64,000 nucleotides of DNA, taken from Diphasiastrum complanatum. Taxonomy: Eukaryota; Streptophyta; Lycopodiopsida; Lycopodiales; Lycopodiaceae. The notes under the pieces were generated by a model. That model had not been told where the DNA came from. It worked only from the letters and a program-made list of their open reading frames with translations, and did no database searches. Positions 13,736 through 25,263 of the stretch are shown here, piece after piece (position 1 is the first letter of the stretch; each line of letters starts with the position of its first letter). A program made the translations under genes and the position numbers. Location of the stretch: the NCBI GenBank assembly GCA_029204225.1, contig CM055111.1:3259246-3323245 (forward strand), given 5' to 3'.

Positions 13736-15010
13736 GGATCGAAAAGACAGGGGATGAGAAAAAGTATAAGGTATCAAAAAATTTACAAGGGATCAAAAAA
13801 TTATAAGAGGTCAAAAAATAAGAGATTGAATAAAATTAGGATCGAAAAATGAAATTCGAAAAATGAAATTCGAAACATGAAACTCGAAAAATAAAACTCA
13901 AAAAATAAAAACTCGAAAAATGAGAACTCGAAAAAAGAGAATTCAAAAAATTAAAACTCGAAAACAAAATTTGAGAAATCAGGGCTCGAAAAATCTATTA
14001 TCGAAAATAATCTATCAAAAAAATCTAGGCTTGAAAAAGTAATAGATCAAAAAATTAATGACTCGAAAAACAGAGGTTTGAAAAAATAAGAGCTCGAAAA
14101 AATCTAGGATAAAAAATTTGATAAGTATCGAAAAATGTATAAAGGATAAAAAATATCAAGTATCGAAAAAATTTACAGTGACTCGAAAAAACTCGAAAAA
14201 CTCGAGTTGATAAAAGTATCGAAAAAATCTGATTGCAAATATCAAAAACATCTCGGATTGTTCAAGTCGATACAGTATCGGTAAATTTTGGAAAACATCG
14301 AGTCGCGTATCAAAAAAATCTTAAGTATGGAAAAAATGACAAGGGACTGAAAAATGTCAAGTATCCAAACAATCATAAGGTATCAAAAAAATCGAAAAAC
14401 ATGAAAAAATCGAAAACAACAAAAAAATCGAAAGAAAGTTAAAAAATCGCAGAAACTCGAAAATCATGATACAACTCATAAAACCTCAAAAAACTTCAAA
14501 GGAACTCGAAAAAACTTGAAAAGTTGAAAAAACTTGAAAATTTTATAAAATCCGAAAGAACTCAAAAAATTTAAAATCTCAAGAAACTCGAAAAATTTCA
14601 AAACTCGGAAAACTCAGAAGAGTTAAATACTTGAAAAAACTTGAAAAAATATCAAAAATTTGAAAAACTCGAAAAAATTCAAAATACGGAGGATGGAACT
14701 AGAAAGACGGTGGATGTAAATACTGGGTTGAAAAAATATATTGGATAGAAAAATTACAGAGAATGAATCAATGTACGGTTTTGAAAAAACAATGGAAAAA
14801 CTTAAAAAAGACTTTGAAAAAACTTGAAAAACTCCAAAAATGTTAAGATATCGAGAAAAAATTCAAAAAACTTGAAAAACTCAAATTTTTTTTTAAAAAT
14901 TAGAGTCAAGTATCGAAAAATTGAAAGTATGAGAAAATTACAAGGGATCGAAAAAAAAATTACAAGGGATCGAAAAATCCAAAATTTGAAAAACTTGAAA
15001 AATTAGAAAA
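13736..15010. repeat. CTCGAAAAA motif tract, strongly purine-biased
   Basis: The words ACTCGAAAAA, ATCGAAAAA and CTTGAAAAA recur almost continuously, separated by 2-12 variable bases. The plus strand is very A-rich and T-poor by eye. Plus-strand frames translate to lysine/asparagine/serine-rich peptides (for example 14233-14442 and 14824-15006), which I regard as by-products. Such strand-biased tracts can act in chromatin or replication, but nothing in the sequence proves a function. Confidence 0.7.
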
Positions 15011-15045
15011 GACGTGGGATACAATCTGAAGATCAAGACGACATA

Positions 15046-15146
15046 TGCAAGTGGAGATGAGTGTCAGAAACATTGGAGATAGGCTCCGGATGCAATCTGC
15101 CGATGAGGGCGGCGGATGCAAATGCAGATGAAGGGTGTCAGATGCA
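15046..15146. repeat. dispersed repeat copy 2 (partner at 11946-12044)
   Basis: It matches the repeat at the P450 edge, with small differences (AACATTGGAGATAGGCT instead of AATATTGGAGATGGGCG). It sits between the CTCGAAAAA tract and more TCGGATG units, tying the P450 breakpoint to this low-complexity family. Confidence 0.7.
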
Positions 15147-15489
15147 GATTGAAATGAGAATGCTTTGTCGGATGAAAATTTTGGGATGCATTGGGAGATG
15201 GATTCGTCGGCTCGAGAAGGAATAGCTCATCGGTTCTCCCTCAGAAAATGGACTTTAATGGAAAAATGTGTGGTTTCAAGAAACATGTGGGAGCAGTGTG
15301 TCGGTGGTTTTCTTGAACATCTATCGGTGGTGTTCTGATGCAAATCGGAATGCAAAGACACGATTGAATGCGTGTGCTTGGAAAAAGAGCATAGCAAGAC
15401 ATGGAGCAGACAATAAAAAACAGAACGAACTGGAAGATTCACTATTATAATCGAATTCGTGGAGCATAAAAGCGAGAAGATGGCCACCA

Positions 15490-16030
15490 GCAGCAATGCA
15501 GCGTCGGATGGAAAAAATCTATTTAGAAACTCAAAAAATTAAAAAATCACGAAAAATTTGGAAGTTGAGAAACTCGAAAAAATTAGACTCGTCGGATGCA
15601 AACGTCAAAGAAGTTTTTTTTGACAGGTCGTTGGATGCAATCGTCAAAGAAATTCTTTTTGTGCAATTCGTCAGATGCAATCATCGGACACAAGTTTTTT
15701 TAAAAAAAATTCAAAAAAATGAATAAACTCAAAAAACTTAGAAAACTCAAAAAATTTATGAGAAACTCGAAAAAATAGAAAATACTGATTTGAGAAAAAA
15801 TGGCAGATGTAGTTGTCTGAGAGAAAATTTATGCTATTTTTTGGGTTTTTTTGTAGTCATTGGATGCAATCTTCAGATGGAATTGTCGGATGGGATCGTC
15901 AGATTAAATTTTTTTGAATTTTTTTGTTTCAAGTGTTTGGCGGATGCATGGCAGATGCAAACTGAGAAAATTCAAAAAAAAATCTGAGAAATTCAAAAAA
16001 TTGAATAAATCGAAAATAAAAAAAAATGGC
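15490..16030. repeat. mixed TCGGATG / CTCGAAAAA tract with a short minisatellite
   Basis: Both motif families intermingle here. At 15593-15700 there are about three units of 35-45 bases, each starting CGT(C/T)(A/G/T)GATGCAA and containing GTCAAAGAA plus a T run. More GTCGGATGG and CAGATGCAA units follow to 15960. No coding sequence is supported. Confidence 0.6.
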
Positions 16031-17545
16031 GGTCAAAAATTGGCGGTGGATAGGCTCTAAACCATCATCATCAAACCTATGCATTTTTGGATGTATCGCT
16101 TATGCGTAGATACTGCCAGATATCAAGAAGAAGCTCGACCTCCATAGTATCAAATCTATTTTCATCAGTTACACTACTATAGATAAAGCTTATAAGTTGT
16201 ATGATCTTGTCGAGTCGAAGATATTCACAAGTTGGGATATTGTCTTCATTGAAGATCAGTTCAGCGACCTCAAAGGAAAGAGTAAAGCTCATACAGTTGG
16301 ACCTATATGACATTCCCAGAATATTGAACATTTCTGTTTCCAAGTCGACTGATACTAGCTCATCTACTTTAGAAGAACAGCTTATCAACAACAAATCTGC
16401 AAAAGATGTTGCAGCTCAGCAACTACAACAAAATGAAAATAATCAACTTCGCCCCATCTCCTAGAAGGTCAACAAGAGATCGCAGACCACCTATAAGGTA
16501 TATCGACGAATCTACAACTTATCTTGTTCAAGAGCTGACTACTGTCGAAGAGGCACTTAGTTAGCCCGATTCCAATCTTTGGAAAGAAGCTATGGATACA
16601 GAATATTCATCTCTCATCAAGAACCAGACTTGGACTATTGTCGAATTGTCTGTCAGGCCCAAATGTAGTTGATTGCAAATGGATATTCAAAATCAAATAC
16701 AAGGCTGATGGAAGCATCGATCAAAGAAAAGCTCGACTTGTTGCGAGAGTATTTTTGCAGATTCATAATGTCAACTACATTGAGACTTTCAGTCCAGTAG
16801 TAAAGAATTTATCAATCAGACTTCTATTATTATTTGTTGTTGTAGCCGATCTAGAGATACATCAAATGGATGTACAAGTAGCCTATCTTAATGGAGTTAT
16901 CGAAGAAGATATCTTCATGATATAGCCTGAAGGTTATATTATCGAAGTCAGAAAGAACCATGTATGCAAACTCCACAAAGCACTTTATGGCTTGAAGCAA
17001 TCTACTAGAGCATGGTTTTCAGAGAATCAACACCTTTCTTATCGATCACGACTATAAACCAAGCACTTCAAATTCTAATATCCCAGAGAGTGCATCATTC
17101 TTTTATTACTATCACTTTGTATGTGGGCGACACGCTGCTTTTTAGCAATAGTATCGATCTAAGATTTGGGACTCAAATTGTCGAGAGACCAATGTCCTCA
17201 GACAATCGAAGAGACGGAGCAGATGTGTGGGTTTCCTTATCATTCAATAATAGGATCTCTTATGTACGCAATAATCTGTACTAGATCAGACATAGCTTTA
17301 GCAGTCCCTACCTTAAGTCAATTTATGACCAATCCTAGCCTTACACATTGGAAAGCTCTTATCATAGTTATAAGATACATTCGAGCTACTATGGACTTAT
17401 GCATTTGTTATGGAGTAGTCGGTAGTGACAAACTCAATATTCTCAATCGGTATTTAGAAGTTGGGCAAGAGATGTAGACACTCGTAAATCCACATCAATA
17501 TTTACATTCTTTCTCAACAACAATTATATTTCAATGTGCGAGTTT
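16030..17545 (+). pseudogene. decayed Ty1/copia pol fragment (integrase C-end, RT, RNase H)
   Basis: From 16050 the translation gives the end of copia integrase (FGCIAYA...KLDLHSIKSIF, then KAYKLYDLVESKIF), broken by stops. A linker (RRSTRDRRPP near 16465) follows, then RT motifs: DCKWIFKIKYKADGS (16672), ARLVARVFLQ, ETFSPVVKN, QMDVQVAYLNGVIEEDIFM (about 16864-16920) and [13 protein letters not shown]. The YVDD site is damaged (YVGD near 17118). RNase H traces end near 17545. Several frameshifts and stops make it non-functional. Gag, protease and LTRs are not seen next to it, so it is a truncated old copy. Its sequence differs from elements A-F. Confidence 0.85.
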
Positions 17546-18340
17546 TGTAATGGAATAGCACTCAATTCAGAAAGCTTGGTTCCATCAAGGCCAATCTGAT
17601 GTGAGATCAGCACAAAGTGATGTTTCAATTCTAGAGAGAAGTTGTTGTTTGGGTCCATGCTTAGTTCGGTGAATTGCCTCATGGCATAGTCCTTGACATC
17701 AACCATTTGCTCTAGAGTTGTAATCTCCTCGGCTGATTCCGCATATTTGGCCCAAAGATTTGAGATTTCAAGCGCATTTCTAGAGTGCCCATTCATAATT
17801 ATCTTTTAAGAAACCAATATTGGATTTTAATTGAGTATATTGGGCCTTATAATGCTCCGCCCTCTTGTATTGATGAGATGTACTAGATAGGGAGTCGATT
17901 TCAATTTGGGCATCTTTGGTGTCCCTAAGAGTCTCGGACAATCGAAGAAAGAAATTCAATGATGCGACATGGCTCTTCAGGCCATCGACTTGCTGCTAGC
18001 CATAGTTGATCTATTGGGTGATAATAGTCTGGATGGCTTGCTCATTAGGCTTATTTTTTAGGATATCCAACTGTTGTTGGAGGGCCAAATAGTCTGATTG
18101 GGAGGCCCATAGCTGGTCTGCAATACATGGCCAGAGTCAAAATAGGCTTGGGATAGCTTGTGCTCAGTAGCCAGAGACACTTCGAGTTTATTGATATGAG
18201 TGCGGAGCTTCTCAATGTCCACGTCCTTCTCTTTATTAATTTTTTGAATTTTTTTATTTTCTTGCTGAAGTTTTTTATTAACGTCCTCAACGTCATTCAT
18301 CTGTTGAGTCAGCTAGTCAACAATGTCGGCCTTTGCCTGG
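17545..18340 (-). pseudogene. decayed coiled-coil protein coding fragment
   Basis: Minus-strand frames give heptad-rich, charged helical sequence: an 80-codon stretch at 18300-18058 beginning MNDVEDVNKKLQQENKKIQK and, closer to 17545, LSETLRDTKDAQIEIDSL and EISNLWAKYAESAEEITTLE. Stops and frameshifts separate them, for example around 17800 and 18050. The composition resembles the long coiled coils common in plant transposon-associated proteins, but I cannot assign a family. It abuts the plus-strand copia fragment on its left and a tandem duplication on its right. No intact start or end is visible. Confidence 0.45.
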
Positions 18341-18342
18341 AG

Positions 18343-18646
18343 ATCATCTTTTTGATGCATCCCCAATCATCGCGCTCTTGGAGCTCAGTGATGTGCTAGT
18401 TTTCCAATTGGTTCATGGTCTGGCAAACCACATTGACTTGGTGTTGGGCTGCAACTACAGCCTGCACAACATGGGTAGCATAAACATCCCCAATAATCAT
18501 CTTTTTGACACATCCCCAATCGTCACGCTCTTGGAGCTCGATGATGTGCTAGTTTTCCAATTGGCTAATGGTATGGCAAACCACATTGACTTGGTGTTGG
18601 GCTGCAACTAACCTGCACAACATGGGTAGCATAAACATCCATGGGC
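18343..18646. repeat. 153-bp tandem duplication
   Basis: Two head-to-tail copies begin at ATCATCTTTTTGA (18343 and 18496). Both contain GATGTGCTAGTTTTCCAATT and GACTTGGTGTTGGGCTGCAA. They differ by a handful of substitutions and a small deletion in the second copy, so the duplication is fairly recent relative to the surrounding decay. Confidence 0.9.
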
Positions 18647-19120
18647 TGAGATGGAGCAAAAACACTCGGCCAGATTCCATGGACGCTACTCAAAAAGTCA
18701 GGGAGAAAAGGGTGAGGACGTCTGAGGGGTGGGAGAAGATTGGGCAGTGGTGGCAGTGTCGTGGATTGGTGATTGGGACTGGGTGGAGTGAGAGGGGCTT
18801 TGGACACTCGAAGCGGCAAGAAGGGTGAAAAGTGATGGGGGCAATGGAGACAGAAGAACGCGAACGGAGAAGAGAGCAGGAATTTTGCGGAACAGCTCTC
18901 TCGTTACAATCAGCTGCTAGATGCAAAAACAGTCTAATAGAATGCTTATGCTAAATATGATCACAACTTTAAGTGTTCTAATTGCCCAACAGGATCTTAA
19001 AAATCAATTTATACTCTAAAAAATGAGAGTATAGTCCACCGAAGAAATTAGAAATGGTTTGTGTGTGGTATTACTGAAAACAGATTCAATGTGAAGTATG
19101 GTTCTAAATAAATGAAAAGC
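18647..19120. other. GC-richer spacer left of element A
   Basis: 18660-18900 is G-rich on the plus strand (proline-rich on the minus strand, PPSPNHQSTTLPPLPNLLPP). It could be the continuation of the minus-strand coiled-coil fragment. No motif is recognised. From 18920 it is ordinary AT-rich DNA up to the target duplication of element A. Confidence 0.4.
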
Positions 19121-19125
19121 AGTAT

Positions 19126-19400
19126 ACTTAGAATTTGCTTTGTACAGGAACACAGATCATGCCACATAGTAACACAGACAGAAAACACTCTCCACAGCAA
19201 GCTCACATAGCAACTGTATTTCTCCAAATGAAATTACACTGTACATATAGTTGTTCACTCAGGCAACCCATGCATGACCCAGGTTGCCGTTGGCGGGACG
19301 CGTGTCCCGTCGACATGCCTCGTGGCAAGGCCAAGTGATCCTTATCCACTGATAGGACCCACAGTACAATAACATAGTGATTCTAACTTTAATTCTAACT
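19126..19400 (-). repeat. element A 3' LTR
   Basis: Aligns end to end with 24896-25170. Its inner end reads AATTCTAACT where the partner has AATTCTAAGT, one of about 18 differences. The polypurine tract lies directly beside it. Confidence 0.92.
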
Positions 19401-19409
19401 CTCTCCCTT
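19401..19409 (-). other. element A polypurine tract
   Basis: On the sense (minus) strand AAGGGAGAG directly precedes the 3' LTR, where second-strand DNA priming is expected in LTR retrotransposons. Confidence 0.7.
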
Positions 19410-19453
19410 AAAGTAGAGTCACTTTTTATACAGTCATATACATAGCTTTAAAG

Positions 19454-20990
19454 TCAACAAACTTTAAGTACAGAAAGCTTTGATCTAAACTTATCAAACT
19501 TTTCTCCAGTAAGTGACTTAGTGAAAATATCAGCTAGTTGTTCTTCTGTGCTACAATGAACAACATGAATTTCACGACTCAGCAGCCACTCACGTATGAA
19601 GTGATACTGAATCTCAATGTGTTTAGTTCTCGCATGGAACACTGGATTCTTTGCTAGCTGAATGCCACTCTAACTATCGCTATGTAAAGTCGTGGGATTT
19701 TTCTGCTTCATGCCAATTTCTTCCAAGATTTGTCTCAACCATATAGCTTCTTGTGCAGCACTACACATTGCCTTATACTCTGCTTCTGTGGTGAAAAGAG
19801 CAATTGTACTTTGCTTCTTACTAGACCAAGAAAAGCAACTACCACAAAACTGGAATATATATCATGTGGTGGATCTACGATCATCATAGTCACCTCCCCA
19901 GTTCGCATCCACATAGCCACACAACTCAGGTAAACCATCATGCTTCCTGTAAATCAAGCCATACTCTGAAGTGCCTTTCACATAACGCACAATGCGTTTA
20001 GCTGCCTTCCAATGCATTTTCGTAGGTGCTGCCATAAATTGACTTACAATGCCAACATCATAGCATATATTTGGTCTAGTCGTGGTAAGGTAAATCAAGC
20101 TCCCTACTAACTGTCTATATAGCGTAGCATCAAATGACTGTGACTCATCAAGCTTAGAAAGCTTTTTACCTGGTTCAATAGGAGTGTTTACTGGTTTGCA
20201 ATCCTGCAACCTAAACCTGTGCAGCAACTCTTTGACATACTTCACCTGTGTTAAACCCACTTCATGTCCTTTTTGCCACACTTCTACTCCAAGGCAGTAA
20301 TACACCAGGCTGAGATCTGTCATCTCAAATTGTTCCATGAGGTCTTTCTTGATCATGTCTATCATCTCTTGATTATTTTCCGTAATGATCAAGTCATCAA
20401 CATAAAGAGCAATCCAAGCAACCATACCATCAAAGCATAAGACATATAGTTTTGGATCAGAATGTGTTCTCACCATCCCCTTTGAACGAAAGTAGGCATC
20501 AATCCTGCTATACCACGCACGTGGTGCTTGTTTAAGACCATAAAGCGCTTTCTTCAAGCGACATGCTTTATTTTCCTGTCCTTTCGTTACAAAGCCTTCA
20601 AGTTGATCCATGAACACTTCTTCTTCTAACTCACCATTTAGAAAAGTAGATTTCACATCCATTGATGAAAAGGCCAACCAAAATGTGAAGCTAAAGCAAT
20701 AAGTAGACGTAGAGTATTCCACTTACAAACCGGCACAAAGGTCTCCTCATAGTCGATGCCTTTATTTTGTGCGTACCCTTTGATCACTAATCTTGCTTTG
20801 TGTTTTGCTATACTTCCATCTGCATGGTACTTGGTCCTGTATACCCATTTTCAACCAATGGGTTTCTTGCCAGTTGGTGGTTCTACTAAGTCCCATGTGC
20901 TATGCTTAGCAATTGACTTCAGCTCCTCTCCCATGGCCTTGACCCAAATGTCATCATCCTTCGCTTCACCATAATCGAAGGTTCTTTGCT
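19454..20990 (-). pseudogene. element A reverse transcriptase / RNase H
   Basis: The longest piece (20722-19862, 286 codons) shows the RT palm: [20 protein letters not shown], then [16 protein letters not shown], then the catalytic LYVDDLI. The RT-RNase H connection ([26 protein letters not shown]) follows and then RNase H ([16 protein letters not shown]). The C-terminal end is in a separate frame at 19642-19454 (FHARTKHIEIQYHFIREWLL, ADIFTKSL). The middle of RNase H between 19862 and 19642 is frameshifted. RT motifs upstream of 20722 are in other frames to about 20990. Known role: copies element RNA into DNA. This copy cannot make an intact enzyme. Confidence 0.93.
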
Positions 20991-21158
20991 TTGAATAATG
21001 CTAGATAAGAGAACATAATTTTCTTCATACTTTTTAGGTAGTATCTTCTCTCTTGTTGATCTTCGTAGCTCTCCCTGGTTAGATGATCCTGGAAAGTCAT
21101 CTATGTCGCGGCTCTCCAACAATCTCTCAAACCACTTAGGGAGCTTTCTGTCAAGTGA

Positions 21159-22440
21159 TCAGCTTCCTGGTGAAAATGTATCCCACAGTACATCCTTCTC
21201 CTTGCGTTTGTCACCTGCAACTTCAATCCTTCTTGTACCAAAAGGTTTGTCCCTACCTCTCCAACCTATTTCTTGAGGTTGAGTAGTAGTATCTTGAGAT
21301 GTATCCTCATGTTCATCACTCGGAAGGTCAATGAATGGATCATCATCAGGTGGTATCCTCACTATACCATCTTTCCCACTGGATGTGTCTATCTTCTTAG
21401 TATCCTCATCTTCATACATCTTGGATTCATCAAAGATAACATCATGGCTTATATGAATTTTGTTTTCGACTAGATCAAAACATCTATAGTCCTTCACACG
21501 ATCATCATATCCTAGGAATATGCACTTGATAGCTTTTACATCAAGTTTAAGTCCCTCTACCTTAGGAATGTGTACAAAGGCCTTACATCCAAAGATTTGC
21601 AAGTGGTTCACCTTTGGCTTCTTCTTCGTGAATGCTTCCTCAAGTGTTATCTTTGGTATGGCAATGGTAGGACTTCTATTTTGAAGATAGACTACCGTGC
21701 TACATGCTTTTGACCAAAAATCTTTTGGTAGTTTCATCTCAGCTAGCATAGATCTGGCACTTTCCACAATCGTACGACTCTTGCACTCAGCTACACCATT
21801 GAGAGCAGGAGTATGAGCTTGCATAAATTGTCTTTTAATCCCACATTGATCACAAAGATTATTGAAGTCATTAGACTTGTACTCACCTCCACTATCTGAT
21901 CTTAGGACTTTGATCTTTCTACCTGTCTGATTTTCGACCAATGCTTTGAATCTCTTGAAGTTATCAAATGCATCTGATTTTTTCTTCAAGTAGTAGATCC
22001 ACGTTTTACGTGACATATCATCAATAAAGGTCATGAAATAGAATGCTTTACCTAAGGACATGGTCCTCATAGGCCACATAAATCTGTGTGGATTAAATCC
22101 AGGATGTTCTTTGCTCTTGCAACACCCACTTTATTGAGCTTCTCTCGATGTTGCTTTCCATATACACAAGATTCACACATCGATTTCAAGTGATCTTCTA
22201 TGGCAGGCAATCTTGTTACCATCTCCAATTTTCTCATCAAACTAAGGCTTCCCAAGTTCAAGTGACCAAGCCTCTTGTGCCACACCTCAGTTTGCAAAGG
22301 AATGGACGATACAAGTCCATGTTGCCCTTGATTGTAGCATTCAACCTGTACAATTTTGTATTGGGCTCTCTTACTCCATCCGCAATAACTTTGAACTTTT
22401 GGTTTGCATCCTTCACAAAGCAACGATCATGGGCAAATTC
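21159..22440 (-). pseudogene. element A integrase with zinc-binding N-domain
   Basis: 22423-22067 carries the pre-integrase zinc motif (VWHKRLGHLN ... CESCVYGKQHR) and the first catalytic aspartate in DLIHTDLCG. After a frame change near 22075, 306 codons follow (22079-21159): FMTFIDDMSRKTWIYYL, then VLRSDSGGEY with the second aspartate, then ALNGVAECKSRTIVES, where the glutamate position (normally AERKNR) is still Glu but the Arg is Cys. The domain ends in FGCKAFVHIPK and an acidic linker. A stop near 21159 separates it from RT. Known role: inserts the cDNA into the genome. Confidence 0.92.
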
Positions 22441-22520
22441 TACTTTCAACTTTTGATCATTAATGACTCCAATAGAAAGTAGATTTTTCTTCAAACCTAG
22501 TACGTAAAGTACCTCCCTGA

Positions 22521-23584
22521 TCATCCTACTTTTGCCATCAGTAGTTGGATTGAAACGGTGCCTATCCCCTTGATCATGCACACCTCACCATTTGCTTGTG
22601 AAACAGATGTTCCATTATCCAACACCTTCAAACTACCGAACCAATTCTTGTTACCTGTCATGTGTCTTGTGGCTCCTGAGTCAATATACCATTCTTGATC
22701 GTCTTGATTAGATGACAATGCAGATATGAAGATGCTAGAGTCTTCAATCTCACCCTCATCGACAAGGTTACCTGCTTGTTTTGGTTTCCCCTTGCCTGTT
22801 CCGCCAGGAATTTGCGACATTCACTCTTCCAATGGCCCTTTTTACCAAAATGTAAGCACTTGCCTTTCTTCTTAGTTTTACTAGAAGATCCCTCATCCTC
22901 ATGAGACTTGGCAAATTGCTGCTTAGACTTCTTCTTGCCCTTGCCCTTGCCTTGTTTTTGGCATGTGCCAAGTGCCTGATTGTCAATATTTTGACGTCTA
23001 GCTTTCACCATTTCTCGTCGTTGCTCTTCCTGCATCAAGATTCCTGTGAGCTCGTCAAATGTTGGCAATCTTTCTCTTGATGATATTCCGCTCACGAACA
23101 TCTGATAGGATTCTGCAATGCCACACAATGCATTGTGCACCAGCTCCACATCACGTATGCGCTCGCCAATAGAATGCAGTTCATCTCTCATTGTCTTGAT
23201 TCTGTTCATGTACGTCTGAATGTGCTCTCCTTGTTCCATGCAGGTACTATTCAACTTTGACTTCAAAAACATGATTCTTGATGGATTTGACGTCTCGAAT
23301 GCTCCTTTAGCACATCCCATGCCTGTCTAGGTGTAATAGCATCACAAATGTGAGTAATGATGTGATCTTTCATTGACAAGTTAATGAAGGTCAAAGCTTT
23401 CCTCATCTTTTTGTCGAACACTTTGATGTTTGTTTCATTTGGCGGCCTTCTCTCATCACCTGTGATGACTTCCCACACATCTTTCTCCATCAGTATGTTT
23501 TTCATTTTGAATTTCCACACTGCATAGTTGAAAATCCCATCCAATTTGCTTTTCACTCAAAATGGACTCTCCCATGTTTGCCAT
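22521..23584 (-). pseudogene. element A gag and aspartic protease
   Basis: An ATG at 23584 starts MANMGES..., with a frameshift within about 35 bases. The 97-codon frame 23556-23263 then has NYAVWKFKMKNILMEKDVWEV. The 220-codon frame 23320-22658 gives the rest of the capsid region (KSKLNSTCMEQGEHIQTYMNRIKT...), a lysine-rich segment and a zinc knuckle, CLHFGKKGHWKSEC, whose second cysteine is replaced by Phe. The protease site WYIDSGATRHMTG is in the next frame (22820-22521). Gag forms the particle and protease matures it. Broken frames and the damaged knuckle make this copy inactive. Confidence 0.92.
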
Positions 23585-24882
23585 CGCAAAACTGCTTGAA
23601 ACTTCTGCCTTAGGCTAAGAAGAGTATGCCGAGGCCAACAGTAATGTCAGAAGTTGAAAATAATGATTTGCACTTTTTCCCTTACCAGGCCACTCGCCGC
23701 TTTTCCACCAATTTGAAAGCCAAATCGGTGTCGCCTTCCGAAATGCACTCAGTCATCAACTCCTAACAACGTGCCCAGTGGAATGGTGAAATCACTTCTG
23801 GTGTACTCTGAACACTTTATCTGCTGCAATCACTCTGTTTTGTTGTACCGTACTTGCAGGTACAGTCCGGGTGCCCTTCGTTTGGAGGTTATAGCCTTTT
23901 GTTTGGGTCAAACGGGCAAAGGACTTAAAAATAGGGATTTTTCTAGTTTTTGAACTGTTTCTTCACCTTGAAGAAACTTCACTCTTCACTTGTGAAGGGA
24001 CCCAACTCAACTTTCAGTATGAAAATTTTTAATGAAGTTGAAGGCCATAATGCACTTCACTTCTTCAGGGCCCTATTCAAAGCTCATCTAATGGCTGAAC
24101 CAAATCTTGTGGTCCAAATTTCTCTCCCATCACAAGTTTTGGACCGTTGATTTATTTGACACCTCATCCAAAGGTCGAAACTGCATCTGGGCATTGTACC
24201 ATGCTCCTACAGTGGCTATGGTCTTCGAGACACTACACTGACTATTGCGTTGGACGTGCGAACAACCCGCGACCTCCCTGCCTGCGGCCGCGCCTCCCTT
24301 CTCTGAAATTTGTCAGATCAAACTCTCCTGTGGATCGTTTTGAGCACAATCTGAGACTTGGAGCAGGGTCGTCCTACTGAATCCAAGATTGTAGAGTGTT
24401 CAGTCAGAAAATTCCGTGGAGAAACGGTGATTTTAGCTCAACTTGACAAAGTGGCTTTTTTCACCTTTTTACCCCAAATCTGCTAGGTTAACTGTATGGA
24501 GACAAATCTCTGACATAAACATCAGAATCTCTCCATGGCTAGTTGGCAATGTGATAAGCTTCCTTCCTGTACTTACAGCAACCAAAACGGTGCGCAAACA
24601 GCGAAGAAATCACCAGTTATGTATAAAAACCGTAACCCCAAGCCCGGTTTCAATTTTCAGCTGGCTTCAAAATTGTCAATTTTTCACCAAATTTTTTCCT
24701 TTCTAATGCTATGCACAGGCTAATAATCCCTCTGCTGAGCTTAGCAAGCCTCTATAAATTAGAAACCGTGCACCAGTGCTTCTCTTTCCGTCTTCAACCC
24801 ACCGTAGACCCTGAACTCTCAAAAGATAGTTCTCCCAAAGCTCTCTTCAACGGTGACGATGTACTGTGTACACTCCCTATAC
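23585..24882 (-). other. element A 5' leader
   Basis: About 1.3 kb lies between the primer site and the gag start in the sense direction. No conserved coding frame is seen. Open frames on the opposite strand (23771-24723) show no motif. A leader of this size is plausible for packaging and dimerisation signals, but I can point to none. Confidence 0.6.
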
Positions 24883-24895
24883 GGCTCTGATACCA
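24883..24895 (-). other. element A primer-binding site (initiator Met tRNA type)
   Basis: The sense-strand sequence TGGTATCAGAGCC directly abuts the 5' LTR with no spacer. It matches the usual copia primer site complementary to the 3' end of plant initiator tRNA-Met. Confidence 0.95.
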
Positions 24896-25170
24896 ACTTA
24901 GAATTTGCTTTGCACAGGAACACAGATCATGCCACACAGTAACACAGACATAAAACACTCTCCACAACAAGCTCACATAGCAACTATATTTCTCCAAATG
25001 AAATTACACTGTACATATAGTTGTTCACTCAGGAAACCCATGCATGACCCAGGTTGCCGTTGGCGGGACGCGTGTCCTATCGACTTTCCTCGTGGCGAGG
25101 CCAACTGATCCTTATCCACTGATAGGAGCCACAGTACAGTAACACAGTTATTCTAGCTTTAATTCTAAGT
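24896..25170 (-). repeat. element A 5' LTR
   Basis: Begins ACTTAGAATTTGC and ends AATTCTAAGT on the plus strand, followed by the target duplication AGTAT at 25171-25175. Partner of 19126-19400. Confidence 0.92.
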
Positions 25171-25263
25171 AGTATGATATCGCGAGTTCCTCAGGCGTCA
25201 AATACAACCATTATCTGATCAGAAACTGAGGAGTCGTAGATGTCCGTGTTCTGATCAGAGTGA

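Larger units (their letters stand above)
19126..25170 (-). mobile_element. element A: complete but degenerate Ty1/copia retrotransposon
   Basis: Two 275-bp LTRs (19126-19400 and 24896-25170) bound a copia interior read on the minus strand in the order gag, protease, integrase, RT, RNase H. The target duplication AGTAT is at 19121-19125 and 25171-25175. The LTRs differ at about 18 sites by hand count (roughly 6-7%), so this is the oldest of the complete elements here. The interior carries many frameshifts and stops. The outer ends, ACTTAGAAT...ATTCTAAGT, form a perfect 9-bp inverted repeat and are not the canonical TG...CA. Confidence 0.93.

Noticed and set aside
13535-13814. Serine/proline/histidine-rich minus-strand frames
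   Set aside because: Antisense reading of the TCGGATG repeat units.
14233-15006. Lysine/asparagine-rich frames that could look like nuclear proteins
   Set aside because: They are translations of the CTCGAAAAA repeat and show no other signal.
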